In this document: positions 1 through 7,752 of the stretch, in pieces
How the letters are laid out: every line of letters starts with the position of its first letter
Numbering within the stretch: the stretch's first letter is position 1
DNA from: Synechococcales cyanobacterium PMM_0002
Lineage (GTDB): Bacteria > Cyanobacteriota > Cyanobacteriia > Elainellales > Elainellaceae
Length of the DNA stretch: 17,525 bases
Direction: 5' to 3'
NCBI GenBank assembly: GCA_949127925.1
Contig: CASBQX010000288.1
Coordinates: 1 to 17,525 of the forward strand
The notes under the pieces: generated by a model
Told to the model about the DNA's origin: nothing
Databases searched by the model: none
The model's input: the letters and a program-made list of their open reading frames with translations, nothing else
Made by a program: the position numbers and the translations under genes

Positions 1-17
1 GACTTGCATGGTATCTT

Positions 18-36
18 GTAAGTATTTATTACTCAC
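18..36 (+). promoter_or_regulatory. Imperfect palindrome upstream of the RHH gene (possible operator)
   Basis: GTAAGTATTTATTACTCAC has arms AGTA/TACT extended by GT/AC across one mismatch, centred 22 bp before the ATG. RHH repressors commonly bind short palindromes or repeats at their own promoters, so autoregulation is plausible. The surrounding bases are AT-rich and TTGTAA at 16-21 could be a -35 element, but no convincing -10 can be named. It could equally be a transposon-end hairpin. Confidence 0.25.
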
Positions 37-48
37 ATTGTAGCACTT

Positions 49-183
49 ATGGCTAACAAGTTGGAAAGGTTGAACGTTCGGATTCCCAAAGATGAGATGG
101 ATATTTTGAGGGACTACTGCAAGAAACACAATAGAAGTCTGAGTGATGTTATCAGGGAGTTCGTTCGTGCATTGTCAAGCTAA
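49..183 (+). CDS. Small ribbon-helix-helix (CopG/Arc-like) DNA-binding protein
   Basis: A 44-residue ORF beginning MANKLERLNVRIPKDE. It fits the ribbon-helix-helix fold along its whole length: a short N-terminal strand (ERLNVRIP, residues 6-13), a first helix (about 14-28) and a second helix beginning SLSDVIREFV (about 30-43). Such proteins dimerise through the strand, which inserts into the DNA major groove; they usually repress their own promoter or act in toxin-antitoxin or mobile-element control. No toxin-like partner follows. The DNA directly after the stop instead looks like a transposon right end, so a role in an IS200/IS605-type element or its non-autonomous derivative is possible (inference). 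An imperfect palindrome lies 12 bp before the start. No strong Shine-Dalgarno sequence is visible. The fold call is fairly safe; the biological role is unknown. Confidence 0.7.
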   Translation: MANKLERLNVRIPKDEMDILRDYCKKHNRSLSDVIREFVRALSS

Positions 184-262
184 TTGGCTGCTCCGCTTCG
201 CTACACAGCCGCGCTATCCTTCCCCATGTCTGAAGACAGGGGCTTGCCGCGCTTCCGGTCAT
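184..262 (+). mobile_element. IS200/IS605-like right end / TnpB-guide-RNA-like structured region
   Basis: Two hairpins follow the RHH stop codon. The first pairs GGCTG (186-190) with CAGCC (206-210). The second, 222-242, pairs CCCC and TGTC with GACA and GGGG around one bulged A. The 8-mer GCCGCGCT occurs twice, at 208-215 and 246-253, flanking the second hairpin. From memory, this order of elements resembles the 3' ends of cyanobacterial tnpB elements, where the transposon end doubles as the scaffold of the TnpB guide RNA. No tnpA or tnpB reading frame is in the window, so this would be a remnant, a non-autonomous copy, or an element that continues to the left. The exact end cannot be fixed from one copy. 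Confidence 0.35.
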
Positions 263-853
263 TCTATCCGAATCGGGCACTAAAGGTGAAAAAAAAGGGG
301 CAATCTCAGTGATAAAGTTTTATTCCAGTGTTTCTTTTTTCTAAATTGAGTGTAATATCGCTGGTAAAGTGAGTAACTTCGTCTTTAATAAAATTCTGCA
401 TGTTTAACTAGGAGCCTAAATTTTTCTGAGGGATTGCTAAAGGGGTCTCTAATCATTTCACAAAAATCAGCCTCTCTAGTGATGGGATGCGAACGAAACG
501 CCATAAAAAATTTAATTTGCTTGGCTATTGTCGTATCCTTAAGCCAGTCTGAGCGGGTAGCTTGTTTTAGTGGTCTGGGTTTTTGACCTAAAACTTTAGG
601 ATTCAAAAAAAACAGACTTAGGCTATCGGTTGATTCAAGGTAATGCGATCGCCCCCGAGCCGCGAAAGAATTTTCCCTGAGAGTCTATGTATTTTTACAG
701 CTGGATGATCTTTGTGGTCATTGCCAGAATTCTGAATTAAATTGGGTACCATGCATTAGCATTTTTACTTAGTAGTTTGCCTTTTGCGGCTCATTCGCTT
801 TACCCTCTTCCTGATTTTCCCCAACGTTTACCCTCATACTCGGTCACGAAACT
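263..853. other. AT-rich intergenic region without a convincing gene; contains the pilM upstream region
   Basis: The region has no HIP1 site until 645-652. A minus-strand frame is open from about 684 to 385, but it has no Shine-Dalgarno sequence and no recognisable domain. Nearer pilM there is a perfect 10-bp palindrome CAGAATTCTG (725-734) and a 9-bp direct repeat TTTACCCTC at 799-807 and 827-835. The pilM promoter must lie here, because nothing upstream is co-oriented apart from the RHH gene 670 bp away, but I cannot place -35 and -10 boxes with confidence. Confidence 0.5.
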
Positions 854-1969
854 GTGTTTAGCAACGTCAAAGGGTTCTTTGCCAAAAAAACAAAAGGAGT
901 AGGAATAGAGCTTACTCCTGAGCGCGTTAACGTCGCTCGCCTCAAGAAGAAAGGTCAGGGCTTTCAACTCACAACGCTGGCATCTGCTGAAGTCCCTGAA
1001 GGAGTTTATCAGGAGGGGCAAATCATCGACTCGGCCACCATGGCAGAGATTATTCAGTCTGTGCTATCGGAAAGCAAGTTGAAAATTAAGCATGCGGCTA
1101 CCGCTATCCCTGGAGGCCGAGACACAGTGACGCGGATTATTCCGGTGCCAGCTGAGTTAGACGATCGAGAATTACGGGAAATGGTCTTAAACCAGGAAGC
1201 TGGGCTGTACTTGCCCTTCCCCCGTGAGGAAGCAGACGTCGATTATCAAAAGCTGGGCTTTTTTGTGGATGAAGACGGCATTGAAAAAGTGCAGGTGCTG
1301 CTGGTTGCTACGCGTAAAGATGTGACCGACTCCTATCTCACGACCTTTCAACAGGCTGGGTTAGATGTAGACGTGCTAGAGATTAGCAGCTTCTCGCTGA
1401 TTCGCACGATTCGAGAACAGCTCCGCCAGTTTACGCCCCAAGAAGCCGCTGCCATTGTAGACATTGAGTTTGAAAGCACCGAAATCTCAATTATTGTGGA
1501 TGGCGTACCTCAGTTTTCGCGCACGGTGCCGATTGGAACGTTTCAAATTCAATCGGCTCTCAGTCGGGCGATGAATTTGCCACCATCGCGCAATACTGAG
1601 CTGTTACAGGGCATGACGGTGCCGATTGCGCCGATGGATAGTATGGGCGCAGCACCCAAAGCAATGGGGACAAATCCAGGCACAGCTGCCATGTTGCGGG
1701 TGTTGGGGGAGCTAGCAGATGAACTGAGACGATCAATTGACTTCTACTTAAATCAGGGCGACAACCTAGAGGTGGCACAGCTGCTGCTGGCCGGGCCTGG
1801 TGGATCAATTGGGCAGCTTGATGAGTTTTTCTCCCAGCGGCTCAGTTTACCCGCCAGTCAGATCGATCCAATTGCCGCACTGTCGTTGGAAGTTGATCAA
1901 GATATTCCACTCATGCAGCGACCGGGGCTGGGTGTAGTGCTGGGGTTAGGACTGCGGGAGGCATGGTGA
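854..1969 (+). CDS. pilM: Type IV pilus assembly protein PilM
   Basis: PilM is the actin-like cytoplasmic ATPase-fold protein that docks on the N-terminal tail of PilN and links the inner-membrane pilus platform to the assembly motor. The 371-residue protein opens with the typical VGIELTPERVNVARL stretch (residues 16-30) and has the length and domain pattern of the family. The second phosphate-loop region reads VDIEFEST (202-209), where many proteobacterial PilM proteins have a DIG motif, so ATP contacts may differ. The start is GTG with no obvious Shine-Dalgarno sequence; it is chosen because MFSNVKGFFAKK matches the usual N-terminus. The gene is first in pilM-N-O-Q, and pilN starts one base after its stop. 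Identification is certain from sequence plus order; the exact start is slightly less so. Confidence 0.95.
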   Translation: MFSNVKGFFAKKTKGVGIELTPERVNVARLKKKGQGFQLTTLASAEVPEGVYQEGQIIDSATMAEIIQSVLSESKLKIKHAATAIPGGRDTVTRIIPVPAELDDRELREMVLNQEAGLYLPFPREEADVDYQKLGFFVDEDGIEKVQVLLVATRKDVTDSYLTTFQQAGLDVDVLEISSFSLIRTIREQLRQFTPQEAAAIVDIEFESTEISIIVDGVPQFSRTVPIGTFQIQSALSRAMNLPPSRNTELLQGMTVPIAPMDSMGAAPKAMGTNPGTAAMLRVLGELADELRRSIDFYLNQGDNLEVAQLLLAGPGGSIGQLDEFFSQRLSLPASQIDPIAALSLEVDQDIPLMQRPGLGVVLGLGLREAW

Positions 1970-1970
1970 G

Positions 1971-2783
1971 ATGTATAGCTTAGATGTTAATTTTTTAAAT
2001 GATCGAGCCGAGCGCCAAACTGAAGCGGCAGCGGTAGCGCGCGGGGGAAGTAGAGATAGTCCTCGCCCGCTTTATATTGGGTTGGCGATCGCAGCGCTGT
2101 TACCGGGGTTGGTCGGGGTTCTTTGGTTCTTTTTACAGTCTCAAAATGCGTCGTTGCTAGCTCGTCAGCAGGAGCTAGATGGCCAGTTGGCAACGCTGCA
2201 ACAGGCGATGAAAGAGGTAGAGAACGTTAATGCCCAAGTTAGCCTACTGGATTCAGAAAACCAGGCACTCGCCAGAGTATTTGATAAGATTGTGCCCTGG
2301 TCTGCGATTCTGCAAGACTTTCGGGGGCGGGTACCCGCTGGGGTGCAGGTCACTGGCCTAACTCAAAAGGCAGGCGTTGCTCCGACTGCGGCTCCAGCTC
2401 CGGCAACTACGCCAGATCAGCCTGCTGCTGTTGCCGCACAGCCAGAACTGCCGCCAGCAACTATTGAGCTAACGGGCTATTGTCAATCGTTTTCGGATGC
2501 TAATGACTTTGTGCTGGTGCTGCAACAGTCGCCGTTTTTGGATGGTCGCAATGTGCGGTTAGTGGATGTGACGTTGATTGATAACCCGACGACGATTGAA
2601 TTCGTGGGTAGGGGCGATCGCTCCCTCCAGGTAGAGTTGCCTAAGATTGTGCAGTATACGATTTCGGCAGGTTTAACTAAGCGTCCTGCTTCCGAGCTGT
2701 TGCAAGACATGAAAAACACATTAGCGGTGGGGTTACCTGCCCGAGTAGATGCCCTTCGAGAATTGGGAGTGATTAAGCCATGA
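1971..2783 (+). CDS. pilN: Type IV pilus assembly protein PilN
   Basis: PilN is a bitopic inner-membrane protein that joins cytoplasmic PilM to periplasmic PilO. The N-terminus MYSLDVNFLNDR corresponds to the PilN tail motif (INLLPxR in proteobacteria) that inserts into PilM. One transmembrane segment follows at about residues 34-55 (YIGLAIAALLPGLVGVLWFF), then a coiled coil at about 58-95, and a periplasmic ferredoxin-like domain. A Pro/Ala-rich stretch at about 135-163 interrupts the periplasmic part. At 270 residues it is longer than the roughly 200 of proteobacterial PilN. It starts one base after the pilM stop and its stop overlaps the pilO start (ATGA), which implies translational coupling and stoichiometric synthesis. 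Confidence 0.93.
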   Translation: MYSLDVNFLNDRAERQTEAAAVARGGSRDSPRPLYIGLAIAALLPGLVGVLWFFLQSQNASLLARQQELDGQLATLQQAMKEVENVNAQVSLLDSENQALARVFDKIVPWSAILQDFRGRVPAGVQVTGLTQKAGVAPTAAPAPATTPDQPAAVAAQPELPPATIELTGYCQSFSDANDFVLVLQQSPFLDGRNVRLVDVTLIDNPTTIEFVGRGDRSLQVELPKIVQYTISAGLTKRPASELLQDMKNTLAVGLPARVDALRELGVIKP

Positions 2784-3652
2784 CAGTGGGCGGAGATTTT
2801 ATTCCGGGCAATCAGGTGCTAGACGAGCCAGATTATCCAGTTGTGTTTGGGATTCGGCTGACCCCACGCTTCAACGGTATTTTATTGGCACTCTTAGGTC
2901 TGGCCGGTGCAGGGTATCTATTTGTCAATCTGGTTGTTCCCAAATTGGACGAGAATCGAGCGCTTGAGGCAGATATTGCGGCCAAAGAGGCGCAGCTGGT
3001 GAATCAAGGCGAGGCGCAGCAGCAGATTGATGCTGCCCGAGTTAAGTTGCAGGACGCTGAAAAGCTCAGAGCGGACGTGTTGGCTCTGTTTGCCGATGAG
3101 CAAGGCTTAGATACGCTGCTGATTGACGTCAACGAGCGAGTTCAGCAGGTAAACGCCCGGATTGAAGACGCTGAAAGGCGTGCGACGCTTTCTAAATTTA
3201 CCCTTGTCTCGTCGGGTGAGCCACCGGCTGACGGCAGTTCAGCCGATTTGGTCACCGATGGCTCCGTGGGAGTCGCCGTTAACGGTAAATTGCGGCAGCA
3301 GCTTTATGATGTGTCGATGGAAGGGACTTTTGCCCAAACCCAGTCCATCATTCGCAATATTGAGCGGCTTCAGCCATTGCTAGTCCTGCGAAACTTCACC
3401 TCTACCTTGGCCGCTCCCGCCACCTTGACGCTCAATGCCCAGGGCAGACCCGTCACAACCGGGTCTGTGGATCCTCGGTTGAAGACGAGTTTTCAGATTC
3501 AGGCGTTGATGCCTGCACCCGTCGCTTCGCCTGCTCCGCCTGCGGCAGCAGCAGACCCGGCTACAGGTGAGGCGGTTGCCCCAGCGCCCGGTACTGCCCC
3601 AGGTGAAACGACAGCACCTGCAACCGCTCCCGCTGTAACGCCAGCGCCCTAG
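2780..3652 (+). CDS. pilO: Type IV pilus assembly protein PilO
   Basis: PilO pairs with PilN in the periplasm to form the alignment ring between the inner-membrane platform and the secretin. The 290-residue protein has a cytoplasmic tail of about 30 residues, a transmembrane segment at about 33-54 (GILLALLGLAGAGYLFVNLVV), a coiled coil at about 56-105 rich in A, E, Q and L, a globular domain (QQLYDVSMEGTFAQTQSIIRN is typical of PilO), and a low-complexity Ala/Pro/Thr tail over the last 40 residues. No separate pilP follows, as is usual in cyanobacteria; the long tail could contact PilQ in its place, but that is speculation. The start overlaps the pilN stop. Confidence 0.92.
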   Translation: MTVGGDFIPGNQVLDEPDYPVVFGIRLTPRFNGILLALLGLAGAGYLFVNLVVPKLDENRALEADIAAKEAQLVNQGEAQQQIDAARVKLQDAEKLRADVLALFADEQGLDTLLIDVNERVQQVNARIEDAERRATLSKFTLVSSGEPPADGSSADLVTDGSVGVAVNGKLRQQLYDVSMEGTFAQTQSIIRNIERLQPLLVLRNFTSTLAAPATLTLNAQGRPVTTGSVDPRLKTSFQIQALMPAPVASPAPPAAAADPATGEAVAPAPGTAPGETTAPATAPAVTPAP

Positions 3653-3808
3653 GGCTTTGATTTAGGTGCATCGCCGACGATGATTGGTTCTACTACGTCA
3701 ACGGATGTTGGCAAACGTTTTGACACAGGGACTTTGGCTCAAGACTCTCATTAATCTACTGACCAGTTTGCTTTGATTTGCCTGTTTTAAAGTTGGAAGG
3801 AGGAGTGA
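3653..3808 (+). other. pilO-pilQ spacer with a small hairpin and a strong ribosome-binding site
   Basis: The 156-bp spacer has a short perfect hairpin, CATCG-CCGA-CGATG (3669-3682), with no T-run behind it, so it is not a convincing terminator. AAGGAGG (3797-3803) lies five bases before the pilQ ATG and is the strongest Shine-Dalgarno sequence in the operon. This fits separate, high-level translation of the secretin. Confidence 0.6.
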
Positions 3809-5986
3809 ATGGTGAAACCGCATCTTGGTCTGACCGAAATTATCGGTGGCGGTGCGATCGCGTTGATGATGACCCTGCCCGCTCATGCGGCCGCCACTCA
3901 AATCACGGGGGTGCGGATTAACCAAACGGCTAATGGCGCTGAAGTTGTCCTCCAAACCGGGAATGGCGATCGCCCCCAAGTATTTACCGTCAATCGAGGC
4001 AATGCGCTCGTTGCTGACATTGTCAACGCCCAACTCGTCTTGCCTGAAGGGAATGGCTTTCTGCAAAACAGCCCCGTCCCTGGCATTAGCGCCATTATGG
4101 TGAGCCAACTGGACGAGAACAGCGTTCGGGTCACGGTGATGGGAGAAACGGCTCCACCCATGAGTCAAGTTGCCCAAACCGATACGAGTATCAGCTTTAA
4201 CGTCAGCACCAGTGGGCCAACGGCGCAGTTGCCGCCGGCCTCCCCCAACAGACCGCCGTTGCCGTCCAACCCTGCGACGTCACCCCCGCTTTTGCCCAGC
4301 GTGCCACCGTCCCAGGTGCTAGTCCCCAACCCACGGGTCAATATTAATGGCGTTCCTTCTGCTCCCTCCGCTGCAAGACCGAGTCTAGCTCCGCCCCTGC
4401 TGCCCCGCGCTGTCGCTCCCCCGGTCGGTGACATTGCCGTAGCCACCACCGACGCCTCTCCAACCGTGATTGATCTGGGTACGTCTGAGGTGGTGCCTCG
4501 ATTGGTGCTGCGGGATGCCCCAGTCCGAGATGTGCTGTCATTGCTGGCTCGCGCCGCTGGGCTGAATATTGCCTACCTTGATCAGCAACAGGCGGCGGAG
4601 GGGGGCGATCCCGCTGCCGCTCAAGAGACCGCCGCCGCCGCTGGCTCTCGCATTTCACTGGATATCGAAAATGAACCCGTGCAAAACGTCTTCAACTATG
4701 TGTTGCGGATTAGTGGCCTAGAAGCCAACCTGAATGGGCGGACTATTTTTGTTGGCACCAGGCTACCCAATTCAGCTCGCTCGCTTGTAATGAGAACCCT
4801 GCGCCTCAACCAGGTAGACGTTGCTACGGCGCTCAATTTTTTGGTGGGGTTGGGAGCTGAGACGTCCGTCAGCCGCGAACGACAGGTTGCGACAGCTGTT
4901 GCTGTGCCTGTCACAGGGGGTGAAATTGGAACCTCTTCAGGGATTAACCAAGTCTCGACCACGACCGAAATTGCGATCGAAACCCAGCGGGTTGACTATC
5001 AAGATTCAACTCCTATTCTTCGTGGATTATCGGTCGTTGGAGACGAACGCACGCGCTCTGTAACGCTGGTGGGCACTCCCAAACTGCTGGAAATTGCCTC
5101 AGCTCAACTCACACAGCTTGACATTCGTCGTCGCCAAGTCGCGATCAATGTCCGTGTGATCGACGTTAACCTATCAAACATTGACCGAGCTTCTACCAGT
5201 TTCTCGTTTGGCCTCGACGACACTCGCATCATTCAAGATGATGGCGTTGGGGTGATCAACTTTGGTTCTGATACCCCTATCGGCATTGGCACAGCTGTAG
5301 ACTCGTTGGGTAATTTGATCACGGGTGGCGATCTCCAGGGGTCTGGCTTTAATTTTGCCCGCAACTTCCTGGCTCAGCTGCGCTTTGCCGTCACCAGTGG
5401 TAACGCCAAAATTTTGACCGATCCGACTCTAGTAATTCAAGAAGGGGAAACGGCTGAAGTGCAGCTGACCCAAGATGTGGTCACCAATTTCGAGATTGAA
5501 ACAACAGGAACGGGGGCAGAACGCACTCAAACCGTGACTGTCGAAAGAACCCCAGCTGGATTGGTTTTGAGTGTTAACGTGGCAGGGATTGATGACAACG
5601 GCTTTGTGACCCTGTCCGTAGGGCCGACCATCTCTGCTCCAGCGGGTACGTTTTCGGCCGATGTGCAGGATTCACAGCTCGATATCACCTTGCTGGCGGT
5701 GCGACGGCTTTCCTCTGGGCAGGTTCGGGTGCGAGATGGGCAAACGCTGGTTTTGTCAGGGATTATTCAAGATCAAGACCGAACGGCTGTGACAAAAGTG
5801 CCAATTTTAGGAGATATCCCAATTCTAGGGGCGCTGTTCCGCAGCACCACTCGCACCAACACCCGTCAAGAAGTGATCGTGATGCTAACGCCGCAGATCA
5901 TTGATGACTCTGATACATCTACCTTTGGCTATCGCTATGTGCCCAGCCGAGAGGTGCAAAATATCCTAGAGCAAGGGAGACGCTAG
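3809..5986 (+). CDS. pilQ: Type IV pilus secretin PilQ
   Basis: PilQ forms the outer-membrane channel through which the pilus fibre and transforming DNA pass. The 725-residue protein has, in order: a signal peptide (about 1-28, ending PAHA-A); one AMIN domain (about 30-125), which in the family binds peptidoglycan; a Pro/Ala/Ser-rich linker (about 133-215); a secretin/TonB short N-terminal domain (PRLVLRDAPVRDVLSLLARA, about 230-300); N1-type secretin domains; and the secretin beta-barrel domain (about 440-700). The barrel carries the diagnostic VPILGDIPILGALFR motif near residues 663-677 and ILTDPTLVIQEGETAEV near 535-548. It ends with an extension of about 25 residues. The ATG has an excellent ribosome site. 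Confidence 0.96.
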   Translation: MVKPHLGLTEIIGGGAIALMMTLPAHAAATQITGVRINQTANGAEVVLQTGNGDRPQVFTVNRGNALVADIVNAQLVLPEGNGFLQNSPVPGISAIMVSQLDENSVRVTVMGETAPPMSQVAQTDTSISFNVSTSGPTAQLPPASPNRPPLPSNPATSPPLLPSVPPSQVLVPNPRVNINGVPSAPSAARPSLAPPLLPRAVAPPVGDIAVATTDASPTVIDLGTSEVVPRLVLRDAPVRDVLSLLARAAGLNIAYLDQQQAAEGGDPAAAQETAAAAGSRISLDIENEPVQNVFNYVLRISGLEANLNGRTIFVGTRLPNSARSLVMRTLRLNQVDVATALNFLVGLGAETSVSRERQVATAVAVPVTGGEIGTSSGINQVSTTTEIAIETQRVDYQDSTPILRGLSVVGDERTRSVTLVGTPKLLEIASAQLTQLDIRRRQVAINVRVIDVNLSNIDRASTSFSFGLDDTRIIQDDGVGVINFGSDTPIGIGTAVDSLGNLITGGDLQGSGFNFARNFLAQLRFAVTSGNAKILTDPTLVIQEGETAEVQLTQDVVTNFEIETTGTGAERTQTVTVERTPAGLVLSVNVAGIDDNGFVTLSVGPTISAPAGTFSADVQDSQLDITLLAVRRLSSGQVRVRDGQTLVLSGIIQDQDRTAVTKVPILGDIPILGALFRSTTRTNTRQEVIVMLTPQIIDDSDTSTFGYRYVPSREVQNILEQGRR

Positions 5987-6067
5987 GTGGAAAGATTTGG
6001 ACAGGCGGGGGCGATGGGATGTCTGCCAAATCCTCCCCCTGCAAGGCTTTGAGCGCCTAGAAAGGTA

Positions 6068-6101
6068 AAAATAGCCCCTTTATGAGCTAGGCTATTTTCT
6101 T
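6068..6101 (+). terminator. Intrinsic terminator downstream of pilQ
   Basis: AAAATAGCC (6068-6076) pairs perfectly with GGCTATTTT (6090-6098) around a 13-base loop, and the stem ends in a T-run continued by CTT. The A/T-ended stem could work in both directions. It lies 82 bp after pilQ and just before the HU leader. A second GC-rich foldback (GGGGG 6007-6011 with CCCCC 6035-6039, flanked by AGGC/GCCT) precedes it. Confidence 0.7.
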
Positions 6102-6127
6102 GAAAAAGCTCCAAGTCTACATAAATT
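6100..6127 (+). promoter_or_regulatory. Candidate promoter for the HU gene
   Basis: TTGAAA (6100-6105) and TAAATT (6122-6127) are separated by 16 bp, giving a plausible sigma-70-type promoter that overlaps the end of the preceding terminator. A start near 6134 would give a transcript leader of about 165 nt. The -10 matches consensus at only four of six positions, so this is tentative. Confidence 0.35.
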
Positions 6128-6130
6128 AAA

Positions 6131-6252
6131 GGTTTCAACGATCCACATTGGGTGAGTAGCCCTTAGAATAGGGCATTGAAACGTCGATTTACTAGGGGTT
6201 TCAGCCTTTTCGGTTTTCCCCTCTCGAGTTTCCCTGATCTCGCAGTGAGATC
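6131..6252 (+). promoter_or_regulatory. Hairpin-rich leader upstream of the HU gene
   Basis: Three consecutive foldbacks lie between the putative promoter and the HU start. (1) GTTTCAA (6132-6138) pairs with TTGAAAC (6176-6182) and encloses GCCCT-TAGAAT-AGGGC (6159-6174). (2) AGGGG (6194-6198) pairs with CCCCT (6218-6222), with a possible inner GCC/GGT stem. (3) GATCTC-GCAGT-GAGATC (6236-6252) is perfect. No known riboswitch is recognised. A structured leader could set mRNA stability or translation, or be bound by HU itself, which prefers bent or structured nucleic acids (inference). Confidence 0.45.
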
Positions 6253-6297
6253 TTGTACGTAGTTCCATTTCTTGACTGACCATCGAAGGAGATTCTC

Positions 6298-6573
6298 ATG
6301 AACAAAGGTGAATTGGTTGATAGGGTTGCGGAAAAAGCTAGCGTAACCAAAAAGCAAGCCGATGCGGTGTTGACGGCGGCGATTGACTCCATCATGGAAG
6401 CAGTCTCTACGGGTGACAAGGTGACTTTGGTTGGGTTTGGCTCATTTGAACCCCGCGAACGCAAAGAGCGCGAGGGCCGCAACCCCAAAACTGGGGAAGC
6501 GATGAAGATTCCAGCTACGAAAGTACCTGCTTTCTCTGCTGGGAAGCTGTTTAAAGATATGGTGGCAAAATAA
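6298..6573 (+). CDS. hup: HU-family histone-like DNA-binding protein
   Basis: A 91-residue HU protein of normal family length. It has the N-terminal dimerisation helices (MNKGELVDRVAEKASVTKKQAD onward), the strand motif VTLVGFGSFEPRERKEREGRNPKTGE, and the Pro-containing arm tip (AMKIPATKVPAF) whose proline intercalates into DNA. HU bends and compacts nucleoid DNA and assists replication, recombination and transcription. AAGGAG (6286-6291) sits six bases before the ATG. The gene stops 12 bp before cobD with no terminator between, so the two are probably co-transcribed. Identification is certain. Confidence 0.97.
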   Translation: MNKGELVDRVAEKASVTKKQADAVLTAAIDSIMEAVSTGDKVTLVGFGSFEPRERKEREGRNPKTGEAMKIPATKVPAFSAGKLFKDMVAK

Positions 6574-6585
6574 CAGGTTCCTCTA

Positions 6586-7680
6586 GTGCAAAACCAGTTT
6601 GTTGCACAGCCTGTGCATGGGGGGAATTTGGTCTGGGCAGCATCGCTGGCAGGCTGTTCCCCCTCTGCTATTTTGGACTTTTCTGCCAGTATCAATCCGT
6701 TGGGGCCACCACTGTCGGCGATCGCCTCGATCACGGCTCATCTAGGTGCCCTGCGGGACTACCCCGATCCCGAGTCGCGAGATCTGCGGTGCGCTCTCGG
6801 TCACTTCCATGCCCTTGCTCCAGAGTGGATCTTGCCCGGTAACGGCTCCGCAGAGCTGTTGACCTGGGTTTGTCGAGAGCTGGCGGCGCTAACGGCAACC
6901 TATTTACCAGTCCCCGCTTTTGGAGACTACAGGCGTGCCCTCGAGGCGTTTGATGCCACCATCATTCCATGTTTGATGGATATAGATGGGGGGCTAGCAG
7001 AGCAGGATGTGCCCCTGCGGTTAGACCAGCCGTTGGCCTTTGATCTGGGAGGCTGTGGGGTGTTGTTCAACAATCCGCACAATCCAACTGGGCGGCTGTT
7101 TTCCCGCGAATCGCTGCGGCCTTACCTGGAGCAATTTGGGTTGGTCGTCGTCGATGAAGCGTTTATGGACTTCTTGCCGTCCGATACGCAGCAAAGTGTG
7201 ATTGATTGGGTGCCAACCTATCCAAACCTGGTGGTGTTGCGATCGCTAACTAAGTTCTACAGCCTGCCGGGGCTGCGACTGGGCTATGCGATCGCCCATC
7301 CTGAGCGGCTGCGTCGCTGGCAGCAATGGCGCGATCCTTGGAGCGTCAACACCCTGGCTGCCGCCGCTGCGATCGCCGTTTTGCAAGACATCGACTTTCA
7401 ACAGCAAACGCTGGACTGGCTGCCACCCGCGCGCACCCAGCTATTCGACGGACTAGCTCAGATCCCTGGGCTGCTCCCCTACCCTGGCGCGGCCAATTAT
7501 CTGCTGGTGCAAACAGGGCAGTCTGCGGTTGAATTGCAGCTCCGGCTGTTAAAACAACGTCAGATTTTGATCCGCAACTGTCTGAGTTTCCCAGAATTGG
7601 GCGATCGCTTTTTTCGCGTTGCCGTCAGAACTCAGGCCGAAAACAGGCAGCTGTTAGACGGTCTGGCCGCTACGGTATAA
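6586..7680 (+). CDS. cobD: Threonine-phosphate decarboxylase (CobD-like), PLP-dependent
   Basis: This fold-type I aminotransferase-like enzyme of 364 residues most resembles CobD, which decarboxylates L-threonine O-3-phosphate to (R)-1-amino-2-propanol phosphate, the linker that joins the corrin ring to the nucleotide loop of cobalamin-type cofactors. The N-terminal HGGNLVWAA and DFSASINPLGPP signatures separate CobD from the closely related HisC. Also visible are NNPHNPTG in the PLP site, Asp190 in VVVDEAFMDF, the PLP lysine Lys223 in SLTKFYSLPGLRLGY, and the C-terminal FFRVAVRT arginine that contacts the substrate. The start is GTG, 12 bp after hup, with a weak ribosome site; it is chosen because homologues place HGGN about 10 residues in. 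HisC activity is the alternative. A strong terminator follows. Confidence 0.85.
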   Translation: MQNQFVAQPVHGGNLVWAASLAGCSPSAILDFSASINPLGPPLSAIASITAHLGALRDYPDPESRDLRCALGHFHALAPEWILPGNGSAELLTWVCRELAALTATYLPVPAFGDYRRALEAFDATIIPCLMDIDGGLAEQDVPLRLDQPLAFDLGGCGVLFNNPHNPTGRLFSRESLRPYLEQFGLVVVDEAFMDFLPSDTQQSVIDWVPTYPNLVVLRSLTKFYSLPGLRLGYAIAHPERLRRWQQWRDPWSVNTLAAAAAIAVLQDIDFQQQTLDWLPPARTQLFDGLAQIPGLLPYPGAANYLLVQTGQSAVELQLRLLKQRQILIRNCLSFPELGDRFFRVAVRTQAENRQLLDGLAATV

Positions 7681-7687
7681 CCCTCCG

Positions 7688-7733
7688 GCGTCAGTTGCAG
7701 CGGCCCAAGCCACACCGCAACTGACGCTTTTTT
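7688..7733 (+). terminator. Strong intrinsic terminator after cobD
   Basis: GCGTCAGTTGC (7688-7698) pairs perfectly over 11 bp with GCAACTGACGC (7717-7727), and TTTTTT follows at once. The 18-base loop can form an inner GGC/GCC stem. It lies 8 bp after the cobD stop and ends the hup-cobD transcript before the next gene. Confidence 0.92.
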
Positions 7734-7752
7734 AATCTTTACACCTGCTCCT

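Noticed and set aside
385..606. Minus-strand frame of 73 codons in the AT-rich region
   Set aside because: It starts with TTG inside a run of T, has no ribosome site, no recognisable domain and no partner gene; it may be chance or a decayed fragment.
3653..3808. Missing pilP between pilO and pilQ as an anomaly
   Set aside because: Cyanobacterial pilMNOQ operons normally lack pilP, and the spacer holds no coding remnant.
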